Assembly: GCA_022826195.1 (NCBI GenBank)
Contig: JAJDVI010000107.1
Coordinates: 1 to 51,701 of the forward strand
Reading direction: 5' to 3'
Length of the DNA stretch: 51,701 bases
DNA from: Acidobacteriota bacterium
GTDB taxonomy: Bacteria; Acidobacteriota; Vicinamibacteria; Marinacidobacterales; Marinacidobacteraceae
Made by a program: the position numbers and the translations under genes. Under the pieces are notes generated by a model that saw only the letters and a program-made list of their open reading frames with translations, had not been told where the DNA came from and did not search any database. Shown here one piece after another: positions 16,050 to 24,616 of the stretch; the stretch's first letter is position 1, and the number at the start of each line of letters is the position of its first letter.

Positions 16050-17480
16050 ATGGTCCGACGAATCCCCCCGCCCCGCGATCGCCGCCTGCTGGCGCCGCTC
16101 GCGGTGTTCCTGGTCGCGGCGGTGGCGACGAGCGCCGCCGCTCAGCTCTCCTCCCGCGCGGTGGCCGACGCCGGCCCGCGCGACTGGGCGATCGCCGGCG
16201 GCATGGTCCACGTCGGGAACGGGACCGTGCTCGACGAGGCCACCGTGGTGATCCGGGACGGGCTGATCGTCTCGGTCGAGGCGGGAAGCGACGCGCCCGC
16301 CGGAATGGGCCGGCTCGATGCGTCCGGGAAGCACGTCTATCCGGGATTCATCACCGCGCTGAGCGATCTGGGCCTCGGGGCGGCCGCTCCCCGGGGAGGC
16401 CAGGCCGGCGGGCCCGGAGGGCGCCCGAGCCCGCCGCCGCCGTCGCGGGGGCCGGAAGACCGGCCGGACACCTTCTCGTGGCGGCTCGCGGCGGATGACC
16501 TCCAGGCGGACGACGACCGGATGGCTGCGCGCCGGCGCACCGGATTCACCTCGGCGGTCACCGCCCCCCGCGGTGGGATCGTCGGAGGCCGGGCCGCGTT
16601 CCTGAACCTCGCGGGGGACGACGCCCGGGACCTGGTGCTCGATCCGGACGTGGCGGTCATGGTCCGGCTCGAGACCCGCGGGTTCCGGTCCTTCCCCGGT
16701 TCCATGATGGGAGTGCTCGCCTACCTGCGGCAGCTCTTCATGGACGCCTCGCACTATGCCGAGATCTGGCGGATGTACGAGGAGGATCCGGCGGGCCTGG
16801 CGCGCCCGCGCTACGACCGGGCGCTCGCGCCGCTCGTGCCCGCCGCCGCGGGCGAGCAGGCGGTGCTCCTGCCGGCCGCCCTCGACAAGGAGGTCCGCCG
16901 GATGGTGGGTCTTGCCCGGGAGTTCGGCATCCGGCCGGTGCTCTACGGCGGGCACGAAGCCGCGGAGTCGGCGGCGTTCCTGGCGGAACACGGGGTTCCC
17001 ATTCTGGTGAACCTCGACTGGCCGAAGGCCGACCCCGATGCGGATCCCGACGCCCAGGTGCCGCTCCGCGCGCTGCGCCTCCGCGACCGGGCGCCCGCCG
17101 GCCCTGCGGTCCTCGCGGCGGCGGGCGTGCGGTTCGCCTTCTACAGGGGTGAGGCGCCGAGGTCGGGCGGCGGCCCCCCGGGAGGCCGCGGGGGCTCCGG
17201 TGATGACCTGGCGGCGGTACGGCAGGCGGTCGAGCGGGGTCTCGACCGGGAGGCCGCGCTCACCGCGCTCACTCTGGCCCCGGCCGAGATCTTCGGGGTC
17301 GCGGACCGGGTGGGGACGCTGCAGGCGGGGCGGATCGCCAACCTGGTGATCGCCGATCAGGACATCTTCGAGGACGAAGCGAAGGTCGAGACGGTCTTCG
17401 TGGACGGGGTGATCCACCGGGTGGACGCGGAGGACGACGAGGAAACGGACGGGGGGGAAACCCCGGGGGACGAAGGATGA
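16050..17480 (+). CDS. Secreted amidohydrolase-like protein lacking metal-binding histidines
   Basis: A 476-residue protein with a Sec signal peptide (about 1-32, 'ATSAAAQ'). The composite beta-sandwich/TIM-barrel layout of the amidohydrolase superfamily is recognisable from 'WAIAGGMVHVGNGTVLDEATVVIRDG' near the start and 'GRIANLVIADQDIFEDEAKVETVFVDGVIH' at the end. The canonical HxH after 'PGFIDA' is replaced ('YPGFITALSDLGLG'): Leu and Asp stand where the two His should be. A Gly/Pro-rich stretch (about 112-135) follows. Catalysis of the usual kind is unlikely. It is first in a three-gene operon; its stop overlaps the next ATG. Confidence 0.75.
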   Translation: MVRRIPPPRDRRLLAPLAVFLVAAVATSAAAQLSSRAVADAGPRDWAIAGGMVHVGNGTVLDEATVVIRDGLIVSVEAGSDAPAGMGRLDASGKHVYPGFITALSDLGLGAAAPRGGQAGGPGGRPSPPPPSRGPEDRPDTFSWRLAADDLQADDDRMAARRRTGFTSAVTAPRGGIVGGRAAFLNLAGDDARDLVLDPDVAVMVRLETRGFRSFPGSMMGVLAYLRQLFMDASHYAEIWRMYEEDPAGLARPRYDRALAPLVPAAAGEQAVLLPAALDKEVRRMVGLAREFGIRPVLYGGHEAAESAAFLAEHGVPILVNLDWPKADPDADPDAQVPLRALRLRDRAPAGPAVLAAAGVRFAFYRGEAPRSGGGPPGGRGGSGDDLAAVRQAVERGLDREAALTALTLAPAEIFGVADRVGTLQAGRIANLVIADQDIFEDEAKVETVFVDGVIHRVDAEDDEETDGGETPGDEG

Positions 17481-18838
17481 GAACGATGCGACACTCGAAG
17501 CTGTTTCTGGCGGCGGCCCTGCTCGGCGCGCCGCTCGCCTTCTCCCAGGACACCGTGATCCGGGGCGGCACGGTCCTCACCGTGACCGGGGGAACGCTCT
17601 CGCCCGGCGAGGTCCTGATCCGCGACGGGAAGATCGCCGAGGTCGGGGCCAGCGTCACCGTTCCCGAAGGCGCCGAAGTGATCGACGCCACGGGGATGTT
17701 CGTGATGCCCGGCATCGTCGACGCCCACTCGCACATCGCCGCGGAGTCCATCAACGAGGGGAGCGTCGCCGTGTCCTCGATGACCGGGACGGGCGACGTG
17801 GTGGACCCCTACGACGTCAACATCTACCGCGAGCTGGCGGGCGGCGTCACCACCTCCAACATCCTCCACGGCAGCGCCAACCCGATCGGCGGCCTCAACG
17901 TGGTCATCAAGCACCGCTGGGGCGCCGACGCCGCGGGGCTCGTGCTCGAAGGCGCTCCTCCGGGGATCAAGTTCGCCCTCGGCGAGAACCCCAAGCGGTC
18001 GCGGGGCATGCCCGCCGGCGTCGAGCGGCGCTATCCGGCCACCCGGATGGGAGTCCAGGACGTGATCCGGCAGGCGTTCATCGAAGCGGAGGCCTACCGC
18101 CAGGAGTTCGCCGACTACGAGGCGGCGAAGGCCCGGGGCGAGCGGGCGCTGCCGCCCCGGCGGGACATGAAGCTGGAGCCGCTGGTCGAGGTCCTCGAAG
18201 GGACGCGGCTGGTCCACGCCCACTGCTACCGGCAGGACGAGATTCTGCAGCTCCTGCGGGTCGCCGAGGAGTTCGGCGTCCGGATCGCCACCCTCCAGCA
18301 CGTGCTCGAGGGCTACAAGGTCGCGAACGAGATCGCCGCGCACGGGGCGGGAGCGTCCACCTTCTCCGACTGGTGGGCCTACAAGGTGGAGGCGTACGAC
18401 GCAATTCCGCACAACGCGGCCCTCATGACCGAGCGGGGCATCCTCGTCTCCATCAACTCGGACAGCGCCGAGGAAGCGCGGCACCTGAACCAGGAGGCCG
18501 CCAAGACCGTCAAGTGGGGCGGGATGAGCGAGGAGGAGGCGCTCAAGATGATCACCATCAACCCGGCGATCCAGCTCGGGATCGACGGCCGGGTCGGTTC
18601 CCTCGAGGCGGGGAAGGACGCCGACCTCGCCATCTTCGACCGGCACCCGCTGAGCACCTACGCGGTGAACCAGATGACCTTTGTGGACGGCGAGCTGCTG
18701 TTCAGCCGCGAGAAAGACCAGGCGATGCGGGAGGCGATGGCCGCCGAACGCACCGAACTCGAAGCCAAACTCTCCGAGGGGGACGGTGCGGAGCGCGGGC
18801 CGGGCCGGCGGGGGCCGCGGGAAGGAGTCCGGCGATGA
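17477..18838 (+). CDS. Secreted amidohydrolase, metal-binding residues intact
   Basis: A 453-residue protein with a signal peptide ending 'LAFSQ'. It keeps the amidohydrolase ligands: 'IVDAHSHIAAES' (HxH), 'VHAHCYRQDEIL' and 'IATLQHVLEGYK' (His on later strands) and 'VSINSDSAEEAR' (the Asp). 'GNPIGG'-like 'GSANPIGGLNVVIKHRWG' is typical of the imidazolonepropionase/dipeptidase-like branch seen in acidobacterial secreted enzymes. The C-terminal tail is charged (Glu/Lys then Gly/Arg). The substrate is unknown. It overlaps both neighbours by ATGA, with a metal-site-deficient paralogue on each side. Confidence 0.82.
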   Translation: MRTMRHSKLFLAAALLGAPLAFSQDTVIRGGTVLTVTGGTLSPGEVLIRDGKIAEVGASVTVPEGAEVIDATGMFVMPGIVDAHSHIAAESINEGSVAVSSMTGTGDVVDPYDVNIYRELAGGVTTSNILHGSANPIGGLNVVIKHRWGADAAGLVLEGAPPGIKFALGENPKRSRGMPAGVERRYPATRMGVQDVIRQAFIEAEAYRQEFADYEAAKARGERALPPRRDMKLEPLVEVLEGTRLVHAHCYRQDEILQLLRVAEEFGVRIATLQHVLEGYKVANEIAAHGAGASTFSDWWAYKVEAYDAIPHNAALMTERGILVSINSDSAEEARHLNQEAAKTVKWGGMSEEEALKMITINPAIQLGIDGRVGSLEAGKDADLAIFDRHPLSTYAVNQMTFVDGELLFSREKDQAMREAMAAERTELEAKLSEGDGAERGPGRRGPREGVRR

Positions 18839-20163
18839 CCCGGCTCGGCAGGAACGCTTTCGGAATCGCGCTGGCGCTGACCGGCGTTGGCGCGATCGCC
18901 GCGGGACAGGAGGAAGAGTCCTGGATCATTCAGAACGCGCGGATCCACACGCTGGCGGAGGGGGCTGAGCCCATCGAGTCGGGTTCCATTCTGATCCGGG
19001 ACGGCCGCATCGTCGAGATCGGGGCGGACGTTACGGCGCCCGCCGGGGCGGCCGTGATCGACGCCGCGGGAATGGACGTGTATCCGGGAATGATGGACTC
19101 GGTCAGCCAGCTCGGCCTCACCGAGATCGGCTCCATCAGCGCCACCGTGGACACCGTGGAGCTGGGGGAGATGAACCCCCACCTGCGCGCGGCCACCGCG
19201 ATCCATCCGTCGAGCGAACACCTGCCGGTGGCGCGCGCCAACGGAATCACCCACGCGGTGGTGGCGCCCGGCCGGCTGGGCGGCTTCGGCGGCGGGGGCG
19301 CCGGGATCAGCGGGCAGGCCTCCATCGTCCACCTCGACGGCTGGACCGTCGAGGAGATGGACATCGACGCCTCCGCGGGGATGGTGCTGACCTGGCCGAC
19401 GCTCTCGACGCGTTCGTTCAACCTCGCGACCTTCAGCATGGACCGGCGCTCCTTCCGCGAGGCGAAGGAGGAGTACGACCGGCAGGTGGCCGAGCTGGGC
19501 GAGGTGCTCGACGCGGCGCGGCGCTACGCGGCGGCCGGCGAGGCCGGGGCCCGGGAACGCGACATCCGCCTGGCCGCCCTGGGGCCGGTTGTCGGCGGCG
19601 AGATGCCGCTCCTGATCCTGGCCCAGGGCGAGCGGGAGATCCGCGGAGCCGTGGAGTTCACGAAGGAGCAGGGGGTCAAGATGATCCTGCTCGGCGGGAG
19701 CGAGGCGTGGAAGGTCAAGGAACTCCTTGTCGAACACGGGATCCCGGTGATCCTGGGACCCACCCAGCGGCTGCCGGGGGAGGAGGACGAGGCCTACGAC
19801 CAACCGTTCACGACCCCGGGGGAACTCCACGACGCCGGCGTGACGGTCGCCTTCGCCACCTTCGGGTCCTCGAACTCGCGGCTCCTGCCCTACGAGGCGG
19901 GGCACGCGGTGGGCTACGGGCTCCCGCAGGAGGCCGCGATCCGGGCCATCACCGTGGTTCCGGCGCAGCTCTTCGGGCTGGCCGAAGACTTCGGAACCCT
20001 CGAGGAGGGGAAGGTCGCGAACCTCATCGTGGTGAACGGGGATCCGCTGGAGATCCGGACCGAGGTCGAGCACGTCTTCGTGAACGGAGTTCCGGTGTCC
20101 CTCGACAACCGGCACCAGAGCCTCTACGAGAGGTACCGGTCGCGCCCGCATCCCGAGCGGTAA
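18835..20163 (+). CDS. Secreted amidohydrolase-like protein lacking metal-binding histidines
   Basis: A 442-residue protein with a signal peptide ending 'IAAGQ'. The same fold as the two preceding genes: 'WIIQNARIHTLAEGAEPIESGSI' at the start and 'GKVANLIVVNGDPLEIRTEVEHVFVNG' at the end. The HxH position reads 'YPGMMDSVSQLGLTEIG', with Val and Gln in place of both histidines. A helical charged insert lies at about 200-240. A structural or regulatory partner role for the intact middle enzyme is inferred from coupling only. A perfect 8-bp hairpin follows the TAA directly. Confidence 0.75.
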   Translation: MTRLGRNAFGIALALTGVGAIAAGQEEESWIIQNARIHTLAEGAEPIESGSILIRDGRIVEIGADVTAPAGAAVIDAAGMDVYPGMMDSVSQLGLTEIGSISATVDTVELGEMNPHLRAATAIHPSSEHLPVARANGITHAVVAPGRLGGFGGGGAGISGQASIVHLDGWTVEEMDIDASAGMVLTWPTLSTRSFNLATFSMDRRSFREAKEEYDRQVAELGEVLDAARRYAAAGEAGARERDIRLAALGPVVGGEMPLLILAQGEREIRGAVEFTKEQGVKMILLGGSEAWKVKELLVEHGIPVILGPTQRLPGEEDEAYDQPFTTPGELHDAGVTVAFATFGSSNSRLLPYEAGHAVGYGLPQEAAIRAITVVPAQLFGLAEDFGTLEEGKVANLIVVNGDPLEIRTEVEHVFVNGVPVSLDNRHQSLYERYRSRPHPER

Positions 20164-20184
20164 CCGGCGGCTTCGGGCCGCCGG
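20164..20184 (+). terminator. Hairpin after the amidohydrolase operon
   Basis: CCGGCGGC - TTCGG - GCCGCCGG is a perfect 8-bp stem with a 5-nt loop starting at the base after the stop codon. It has no T-tract, so it may be a terminator of the GC-rich type or a 3'-stabilising hairpin. Confidence 0.45.
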
Positions 20185-20257
20185 GGCTCTCGCGGTGTTC
20201 GGGGTCTGGACGTCGGCGCCGGCGATGGGCCGAGGGCGCCGGAAGTCCCCGGACTGG

Positions 20258-20308
20258 TTGACGGGTTCTACAATGCGTGCCAGACTTAGTCTGGCTTAGC
20301 TAAAGGAG
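20258..20308 (+). promoter_or_regulatory. Promoter, 17-bp palindromic operator and RBS of the toxin-antitoxin operon
   Basis: GCCAGACT-T-AGTCTGGC (20279-20295) is a perfect 8-1-8 palindrome. TTGACG (20258-20263) is 17 nt before CAGACT (20281-20286), so the palindrome would cover the -10 region; TACAAT at 20269-20274 is an alternative -10. AAGGAG (20303-20308) is a strong Shine-Dalgarno sequence 5 nt before the ATG at 20314. The layout fits autorepression by the antitoxin or the complex. Confidence 0.6.
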
Positions 20309-20313
20309 ATTCC

Positions 20314-20565
20314 ATGAAGGTGAACATGCACGAAGCCAAGTCCCAGCTCTCGCGCCTGGGGCGGCTCGCCTGGAAGGGAGAGGAGGTCGTGATCGCCAAG
20401 GCCGGAGAGCCGTATCTCCGGTTGGAGCCGTACCGGGAACGCCGTGGGGAGCGGAAGCCCGGCCGTCTGGCGGGGCAGATATGGATGTCTCCGAATTTCG
20501 ATGATCCCATCCCGGAGCTTGAGGAAGCCATCGAGAATTCGAAGATCTTTCCGGATGAAGAGTGA
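20314..20565 (+). CDS. Type II antitoxin, Phd/YefM-like
   Basis: An 83-residue protein. The N-terminal 'MKVNMHEAKSQLSRLGRLAWKG' followed by 'EVVIAKAGEPYLRLEPY' is the Phd/YefM fold, which binds operator DNA as a dimer. The acidic C-terminus ('DDPIPELEEAIE...PDEE') would wrap and block the toxin. It is followed by a PIN toxin in TGATG overlap and preceded by a 17-bp palindrome, the expected operator. Confidence 0.88.
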   Translation: MKVNMHEAKSQLSRLGRLAWKGEEVVIAKAGEPYLRLEPYRERRGERKPGRLAGQIWMSPNFDDPIPELEEAIENSKIFPDEE

Positions 20566-20948
20566 TGGGTTCGCGCCTCCTGCTCGACACCCATGCCCTT
20601 GTGTGGTGGCTGAGCGATGTAACACAGCTCAGGAAGGGCGCGGCCGCCGCGATCGCGAACCTGCGGAACGACGTCTTCGTCAGCGCAGTTACGGGATGGG
20701 AGATCACGGTGAAGCGGCGGCGGGGAGTGATGAACGTCCCGGAGCATCTTGCCGTCCTGGTTGAAGAGGAGGGATTCACGCACCTGCCGCTGACGTTCGA
20801 GCACGCCGAGCACGCGGGCGACCTGCCGATGCACCACCGGGACCCCTTCGACCGCTTCCTGATCGCCCAGGCGCGAACCGAGGGACTGACCCTGGTCACC
20901 CGGGATCACTGGATACGGCGGTATCAGGTGGACGTGCTCGAGGCCTGA
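20565..20948 (+). CDS. Type II toxin, VapC-like PIN-domain ribonuclease
   Basis: A 127-residue PIN protein. The acidic metal-binding residues are visible: Asp8 (LLLDTHALVWW), Glu46 (TGWEITVK), Asp93/Asp96 (HRDPFDRFLIAQA) and Asp114 (VTRDHWI). By family it cleaves RNA, often tRNA or rRNA, when free of antitoxin; the target here is unknown. ATG 20565 shares one base with the antitoxin stop. A GTG three bases earlier is also possible. Confidence 0.9.
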   Translation: MGSRLLLDTHALVWWLSDVTQLRKGAAAAIANLRNDVFVSAVTGWEITVKRRRGVMNVPEHLAVLVEEEGFTHLPLTFEHAEHAGDLPMHHRDPFDRFLIAQARTEGLTLVTRDHWIRRYQVDVLEA

Positions 20949-20951
20949 AGG

Positions 20952-21815
20952 GTGGAATCGGCGCCAACGGGCCTAGCAGGGGTCCGAGCAGACCCCGCCG
21001 GAGAGCGCCGCGTCCTCGAACTGTCGGATCTCACCCTCCGTTTCGGGGGGGTGACCTCACTCTCAGGTCTCACGATGGAGGTGCGCGGCGGCGAGCTGCT
21101 GGCCCTCATCGGGCCGAACGGGGCGGGGAAGACGAGCGTCCTGAACTGCATTTCCGGCCTCTACCGCCCGCAGGCGGGAAGCATCACCCTGACCGGCCGC
21201 GACGGGGCGCGGCACGCGCTCCACCGGCTCGCGCCGCATCGCGTCGCGGCCCTGGGGGTCGCGCGCACCTTCCAGAACATCGAACTCTTCAAGCACCTGA
21301 CGGTGCTCGACAACCTGATGCTCGGCCGCCACGTGCACATGAACGGCGGCGTGCTGAGCGGCGGCCTCTACTGGGGCCGCCAGCGCGAGAGGGAGATCCA
21401 ACACCGCCGGTACGTCGAGCAGGTCATCGACTTCATGAACCTGGAGCCGCTCCGGAGCGCCGTGGTGGGGAACCTGGCCTACGGCAACCAGCGGCTCGTG
21501 GAGATGGCGCGCGCCCTGGCGCTCGATCCGCACCTGCTCCTCCTGGACGAGCCGACGGCCGGGATGAACGCCGAGGAGAAGGAGTCGATGGCCCGCTTCA
21601 TCCTCGACGTTCACGAGGAGCAGGGGATCACCGTGGTGGTCGTCGACCACAGCATCGACGTCATCATGGACATCGCGGACCGGGTCGTGGTGCTGGACTT
21701 CGGGCGCCGGATCGCCGACGGGAGTCCGGATGAGGTCCGGAACGATCCCGCGGTCATCGATGCCTACCTCGGCACGCGGGCGGACGATCGGGGCCGCCGC
21801 GGGGAAGCGCCGTGA
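20952..21815 (+). CDS. livG: LIV-type ABC transporter ATP-binding protein (LivG-like)
   Basis: 287 residues. Walker A GPNGAGKTS lies at about residues 54-62, then 'GVARTFQNIELFKHLTVLDNLMLGRH', a LivG hallmark. The signature is atypical: 'LAYGNQRLVEMARAL' in place of LSGGQ, which is normal for LivG. Walker B is 'LLLLDEPTAGMN' and the switch His is in 'VVVDHSIDVI'. GTG start at 20952, only a few bases after the toxin gene. First gene of a seven-gene operon. Confidence 0.88.
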   Translation: MESAPTGLAGVRADPAGERRVLELSDLTLRFGGVTSLSGLTMEVRGGELLALIGPNGAGKTSVLNCISGLYRPQAGSITLTGRDGARHALHRLAPHRVAALGVARTFQNIELFKHLTVLDNLMLGRHVHMNGGVLSGGLYWGRQREREIQHRRYVEQVIDFMNLEPLRSAVVGNLAYGNQRLVEMARALALDPHLLLLDEPTAGMNAEEKESMARFILDVHEEQGITVVVVDHSIDVIMDIADRVVVLDFGRRIADGSPDEVRNDPAVIDAYLGTRADDRGRRGEAP

Positions 21816-23716
21816 CCGGGACCCTGCCCGGGCTCCTCGCGCACCACGCGGCGAGCCGTCCCGACGGCGTTGCCCTGCGCGAGAAGGAGTTCGGGATCTG
21901 GCAGGAGATCACCTGGGCCGAGTACCTGGCGCGGGTACGGAGTTTCTCGCTCGGGCTCACGGAGCTGGGTCTGGAGGAAGGCGACCGGGTCGCGATCATC
22001 GGAGACAACCGGCCGGAGTGGGTGATCGCGGAACTCGCCGCCCAGACCGCCGGGATCCTGCCCCTGGGTCTCTATCAGGACGCCATCGCCGACGAACTGG
22101 CCCGCATCCTGGAGGTCGCCGACGCCCGCGTCATCGTGGCCGAGGACCAGGAGCAGGTGGACAAGGTGCTGGAAGTGCGGGAACGGCTCCCCGGGCTCGA
22201 ACACATCGTCTACTACGACCCCCGCGGCATGTACGCCTACGAGGCGCCGGGCCTGATGTCCTTCGAGGAGGTCGAAGCGCTCGGCGACCGGCGTCACGAG
22301 CGGTCGCCCGGGGAGTTCGACCGCCGGTTGGCCGGAATCCGGCCGGGCGACACCGCGCTGCTCTGCACCACCTCCGGCACGACCAGCGTCCCGAAGCTGG
22401 CGATGCTCTCGCACGCGAACCTGCTCGCCATGGCGTCGCAACTGCAGAGCGTGGATGCGATGTACCCGGACGACGAGTTCGTGTCGTTCCTGCCGCTCGC
22501 GTGGATCGGCGAGCAGATGGTGGGGGTGGCGAGCGGCCTGCTCACGGGATTCACGGTGAACTTCCCCGAGGAGACGGCGACCGCGCGCCAGGACACCCGC
22601 GAGATCGGGCCGGCGTTCCTGATGTCGCCGCCCCGGATCTGGGAGAACATGGTTTCGGACGTGCAGGTCATGGCCGAGGACACGACCCGCCTCAAGCGCT
22701 GGATCTATCGCTGGGCGATGCGGCAGGGCGCCGCCCGCGCCGAAGCCCGCTTCCGGGGCCGGAGGGTCGGCTTCGCCGGGCGGGTCGGCCACCGGCTGGC
22801 CGACTGGACGGTGTTCCGTCCCGTCCGCGACCAGTTGGGGCTCGCCAGGGTGCGGCGGGCCTACACCGGGGGCGCGGCGCTCGGCCCCGACGTCTTTCGC
22901 TTCTACCACGCCATCGGGGTGAACCTGAAGCAGCTCTACGGGCAGACCGAGGTGTCCGGGATCTCCGTGGTGCACCGGGACGGCGACATCCGTTTCCAGA
23001 CGGTGGGCGTGCCGCTGCCCCGCACCGAGATCCGCGTTTCGGAGGAGGGAGAGATCCTCTGCCGGAGCCCCGCGGTGTTCCAGGGCTATTTCCGGAACCC
23101 CGCGGCGACGGCGGAGGCGCTGGAAGACGGCTGGCTGCACTCGGGCGACGCGGGCTACTTCGACGACGGCGGCCACCTGGTGGTGGTCGACCGCGTGGCC
23201 GACGTGATGAAGCTCGCCGACGGGAGCGCCTTCTCCCCGCAGTTCGTCGAGAACAAGCTCAAGTTCAGCCCCTACGTCGGCGAGGCGGTGGTATTCGGGG
23301 GATCCGGGGCCCCGTTCGTCAGCGCGATGATCGCCATCGACATGGAGAACGCCGGCCAGTGGGCGGAGCGCCGCCGCATTCCCTACACGACCTTCACCGA
23401 CCTCGCCCGCCGCCCCGAGGTGTACGGCCTGGTGCGCGAACAGGTGGCCGCGGTGAACGAAGAACTCCCGGCCGCGGCGCGCATCCGACGCTTCCTGCTG
23501 CTCTACAAGGAGCTGCACGCGGACGACGCGGAACTGACCCGCACCCGCAAGGTGAGACGCCGCCACATCGCCGGCCGCTTCGCCGAGATCATCGGCGCCC
23601 TGCAGGGAGACGGCGATTCGGTCACGGTGGCGACCGAGATCACCTACCAGGACGGCCGCACCGCGGCGGTGGAACACCGGCTCCGCATCGAGACGATGGA
23701 CGGAATCGTCCGTTAG
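21812..23716 (+). CDS. AMP-binding acyl-CoA synthetase, FadD-like
   Basis: 634 residues of the ANL superfamily, long-chain acyl-CoA synthetase type. It would activate a carboxylic acid with ATP and CoA. The P-loop is 'TTSGTTSVPKLAMLSH' (about 188-203), slightly off the usual TSGTTGxPKG. 'YGQTEVSG' is the A5 motif and 'SGDAGYFDDGGHLVVVDR' the A7-A8 region. A C-terminal lysine is present in 'TRTRKVRRRHIAGRF'. GTG 21812 overlaps the livG stop (GTGA). Its place between transporter genes suggests that it acts on the imported acid; the acid cannot be named. Confidence 0.85.
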   Translation: MTGTLPGLLAHHAASRPDGVALREKEFGIWQEITWAEYLARVRSFSLGLTELGLEEGDRVAIIGDNRPEWVIAELAAQTAGILPLGLYQDAIADELARILEVADARVIVAEDQEQVDKVLEVRERLPGLEHIVYYDPRGMYAYEAPGLMSFEEVEALGDRRHERSPGEFDRRLAGIRPGDTALLCTTSGTTSVPKLAMLSHANLLAMASQLQSVDAMYPDDEFVSFLPLAWIGEQMVGVASGLLTGFTVNFPEETATARQDTREIGPAFLMSPPRIWENMVSDVQVMAEDTTRLKRWIYRWAMRQGAARAEARFRGRRVGFAGRVGHRLADWTVFRPVRDQLGLARVRRAYTGGAALGPDVFRFYHAIGVNLKQLYGQTEVSGISVVHRDGDIRFQTVGVPLPRTEIRVSEEGEILCRSPAVFQGYFRNPAATAEALEDGWLHSGDAGYFDDGGHLVVVDRVADVMKLADGSAFSPQFVENKLKFSPYVGEAVVFGGSGAPFVSAMIAIDMENAGQWAERRRIPYTTFTDLARRPEVYGLVREQVAAVNEELPAAARIRRFLLLYKELHADDAELTRTRKVRRRHIAGRFAEIIGALQGDGDSVTVATEITYQDGRTAAVEHRLRIETMDGIVR

Positions 23717-23724
23717 CACCGGGC

Positions 23725-24597
23725 ATGGACATCTTCCTCCAGTTGACCGTCTCGGGGCTCAGCACCGGGATGATCTACGCGCTCGCGGCGGCCGGCTTCG
23801 TGGTCATCTACAAGGCGAGCGACGTCATCAACTTCGCCCAGGGAGACCTGCTCCTGCTGGGGACCTACCTGATCTTCTTCTCGGTGGCCCAGGTCGGCCT
23901 GCCCTGGAGCCTCGGAGTGGCGGTGACGCTGCTGCTTGCGGTCGCCGTGGCGCTCGCCGTCGAGCGGCTGGTCCTTCGTCCCCTGGTGGGCGAGCCCATC
24001 ATCTCCATGATCATGGTGACGATCGGGCTCTCGTCCGTCCTGAGGGGGGTCACGGGCGCGATCTGGGGCCCGAACCCGCGCTCGTTCGACTCGTTCCTGC
24101 CGGCCGGCGACATCGTGCTCGGGCCCGCCACCCTCTCGGCGGACCGGGTGCTCTCCATTCCCATCGCCCTCGCGGTGCTGGCGGCGCTGGGGCTCTTCTT
24201 CCGCCACACCCGGGACGGCATCGCCATGCGCGCCATCGCCGATGACCAGCAGGCGGCGCTCAGCATGGGGATCAGCATCCCCCGGGTCTTCGGGGTTGCC
24301 TGGGGGCTCGCGGCCGTGTCCGCGGCGCTCGGCGGGATCATGCTCGCGGGCATCGTGGGCGTGAGCCCCAACGTGGCGTCCATCGGTCTCCGGGTCTTCC
24401 CGGCGGTGATCCTGGGTGGGCTGGACTCGATCGCGGGGGCCGTCCTCGGGGGCGCCGTCATCGGGCTGCTCGAGGTCTACGTCGGCTTCTACGTGGGGCA
24501 CGGACTCAATTTGGTGGTCCCCTACATGGTTCTGGTCCTCGTGCTCATGGTCCGGCCTTACGGCCTTTTCGGGAAAGAGATCATCGAACGGGTATGA
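23725..24597 (+). CDS. livH: LIV-type ABC transporter permease (LivH-like)
   Basis: 290 residues with about eight membrane helices. 'GLSTGMIYALAAAGFVVIYKASDVINFAQGDLLLLGTY' is the standard LivH N-terminus; the EAA-like 'RAIADDQQAALSMGI' contacts the ATPase, and 'VILGGLDSIAGAVLGG' follows. ATG 23725 is chosen as it begins at the first helix, 8 nt after the ligase stop. Confidence 0.9.
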   Translation: MDIFLQLTVSGLSTGMIYALAAAGFVVIYKASDVINFAQGDLLLLGTYLIFFSVAQVGLPWSLGVAVTLLLAVAVALAVERLVLRPLVGEPIISMIMVTIGLSSVLRGVTGAIWGPNPRSFDSFLPAGDIVLGPATLSADRVLSIPIALAVLAALGLFFRHTRDGIAMRAIADDQQAALSMGISIPRVFGVAWGLAAVSAALGGIMLAGIVGVSPNVASIGLRVFPAVILGGLDSIAGAVLGGAVIGLLEVYVGFYVGHGLNLVVPYMVLVLVLMVRPYGLFGKEIIERV

Positions 24598-24616
24598 GCA
24601 CGGCGAGGAATCCCCG

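Noticed and set aside
15767..16051. 94-codon minus-strand ORF in the gap before the amidohydrolases
   Set aside because: No ribosome binding site or domain; it overlaps the ATPase dyad and the plus-strand promoter.
20258..20274. TTGACG and TACAAT as a -35/-10 pair before the antitoxin gene
   Set aside because: Only 5 nt apart; they cannot be one sigma-70 promoter. CAGACT at 20281 has the correct 17-nt spacing.
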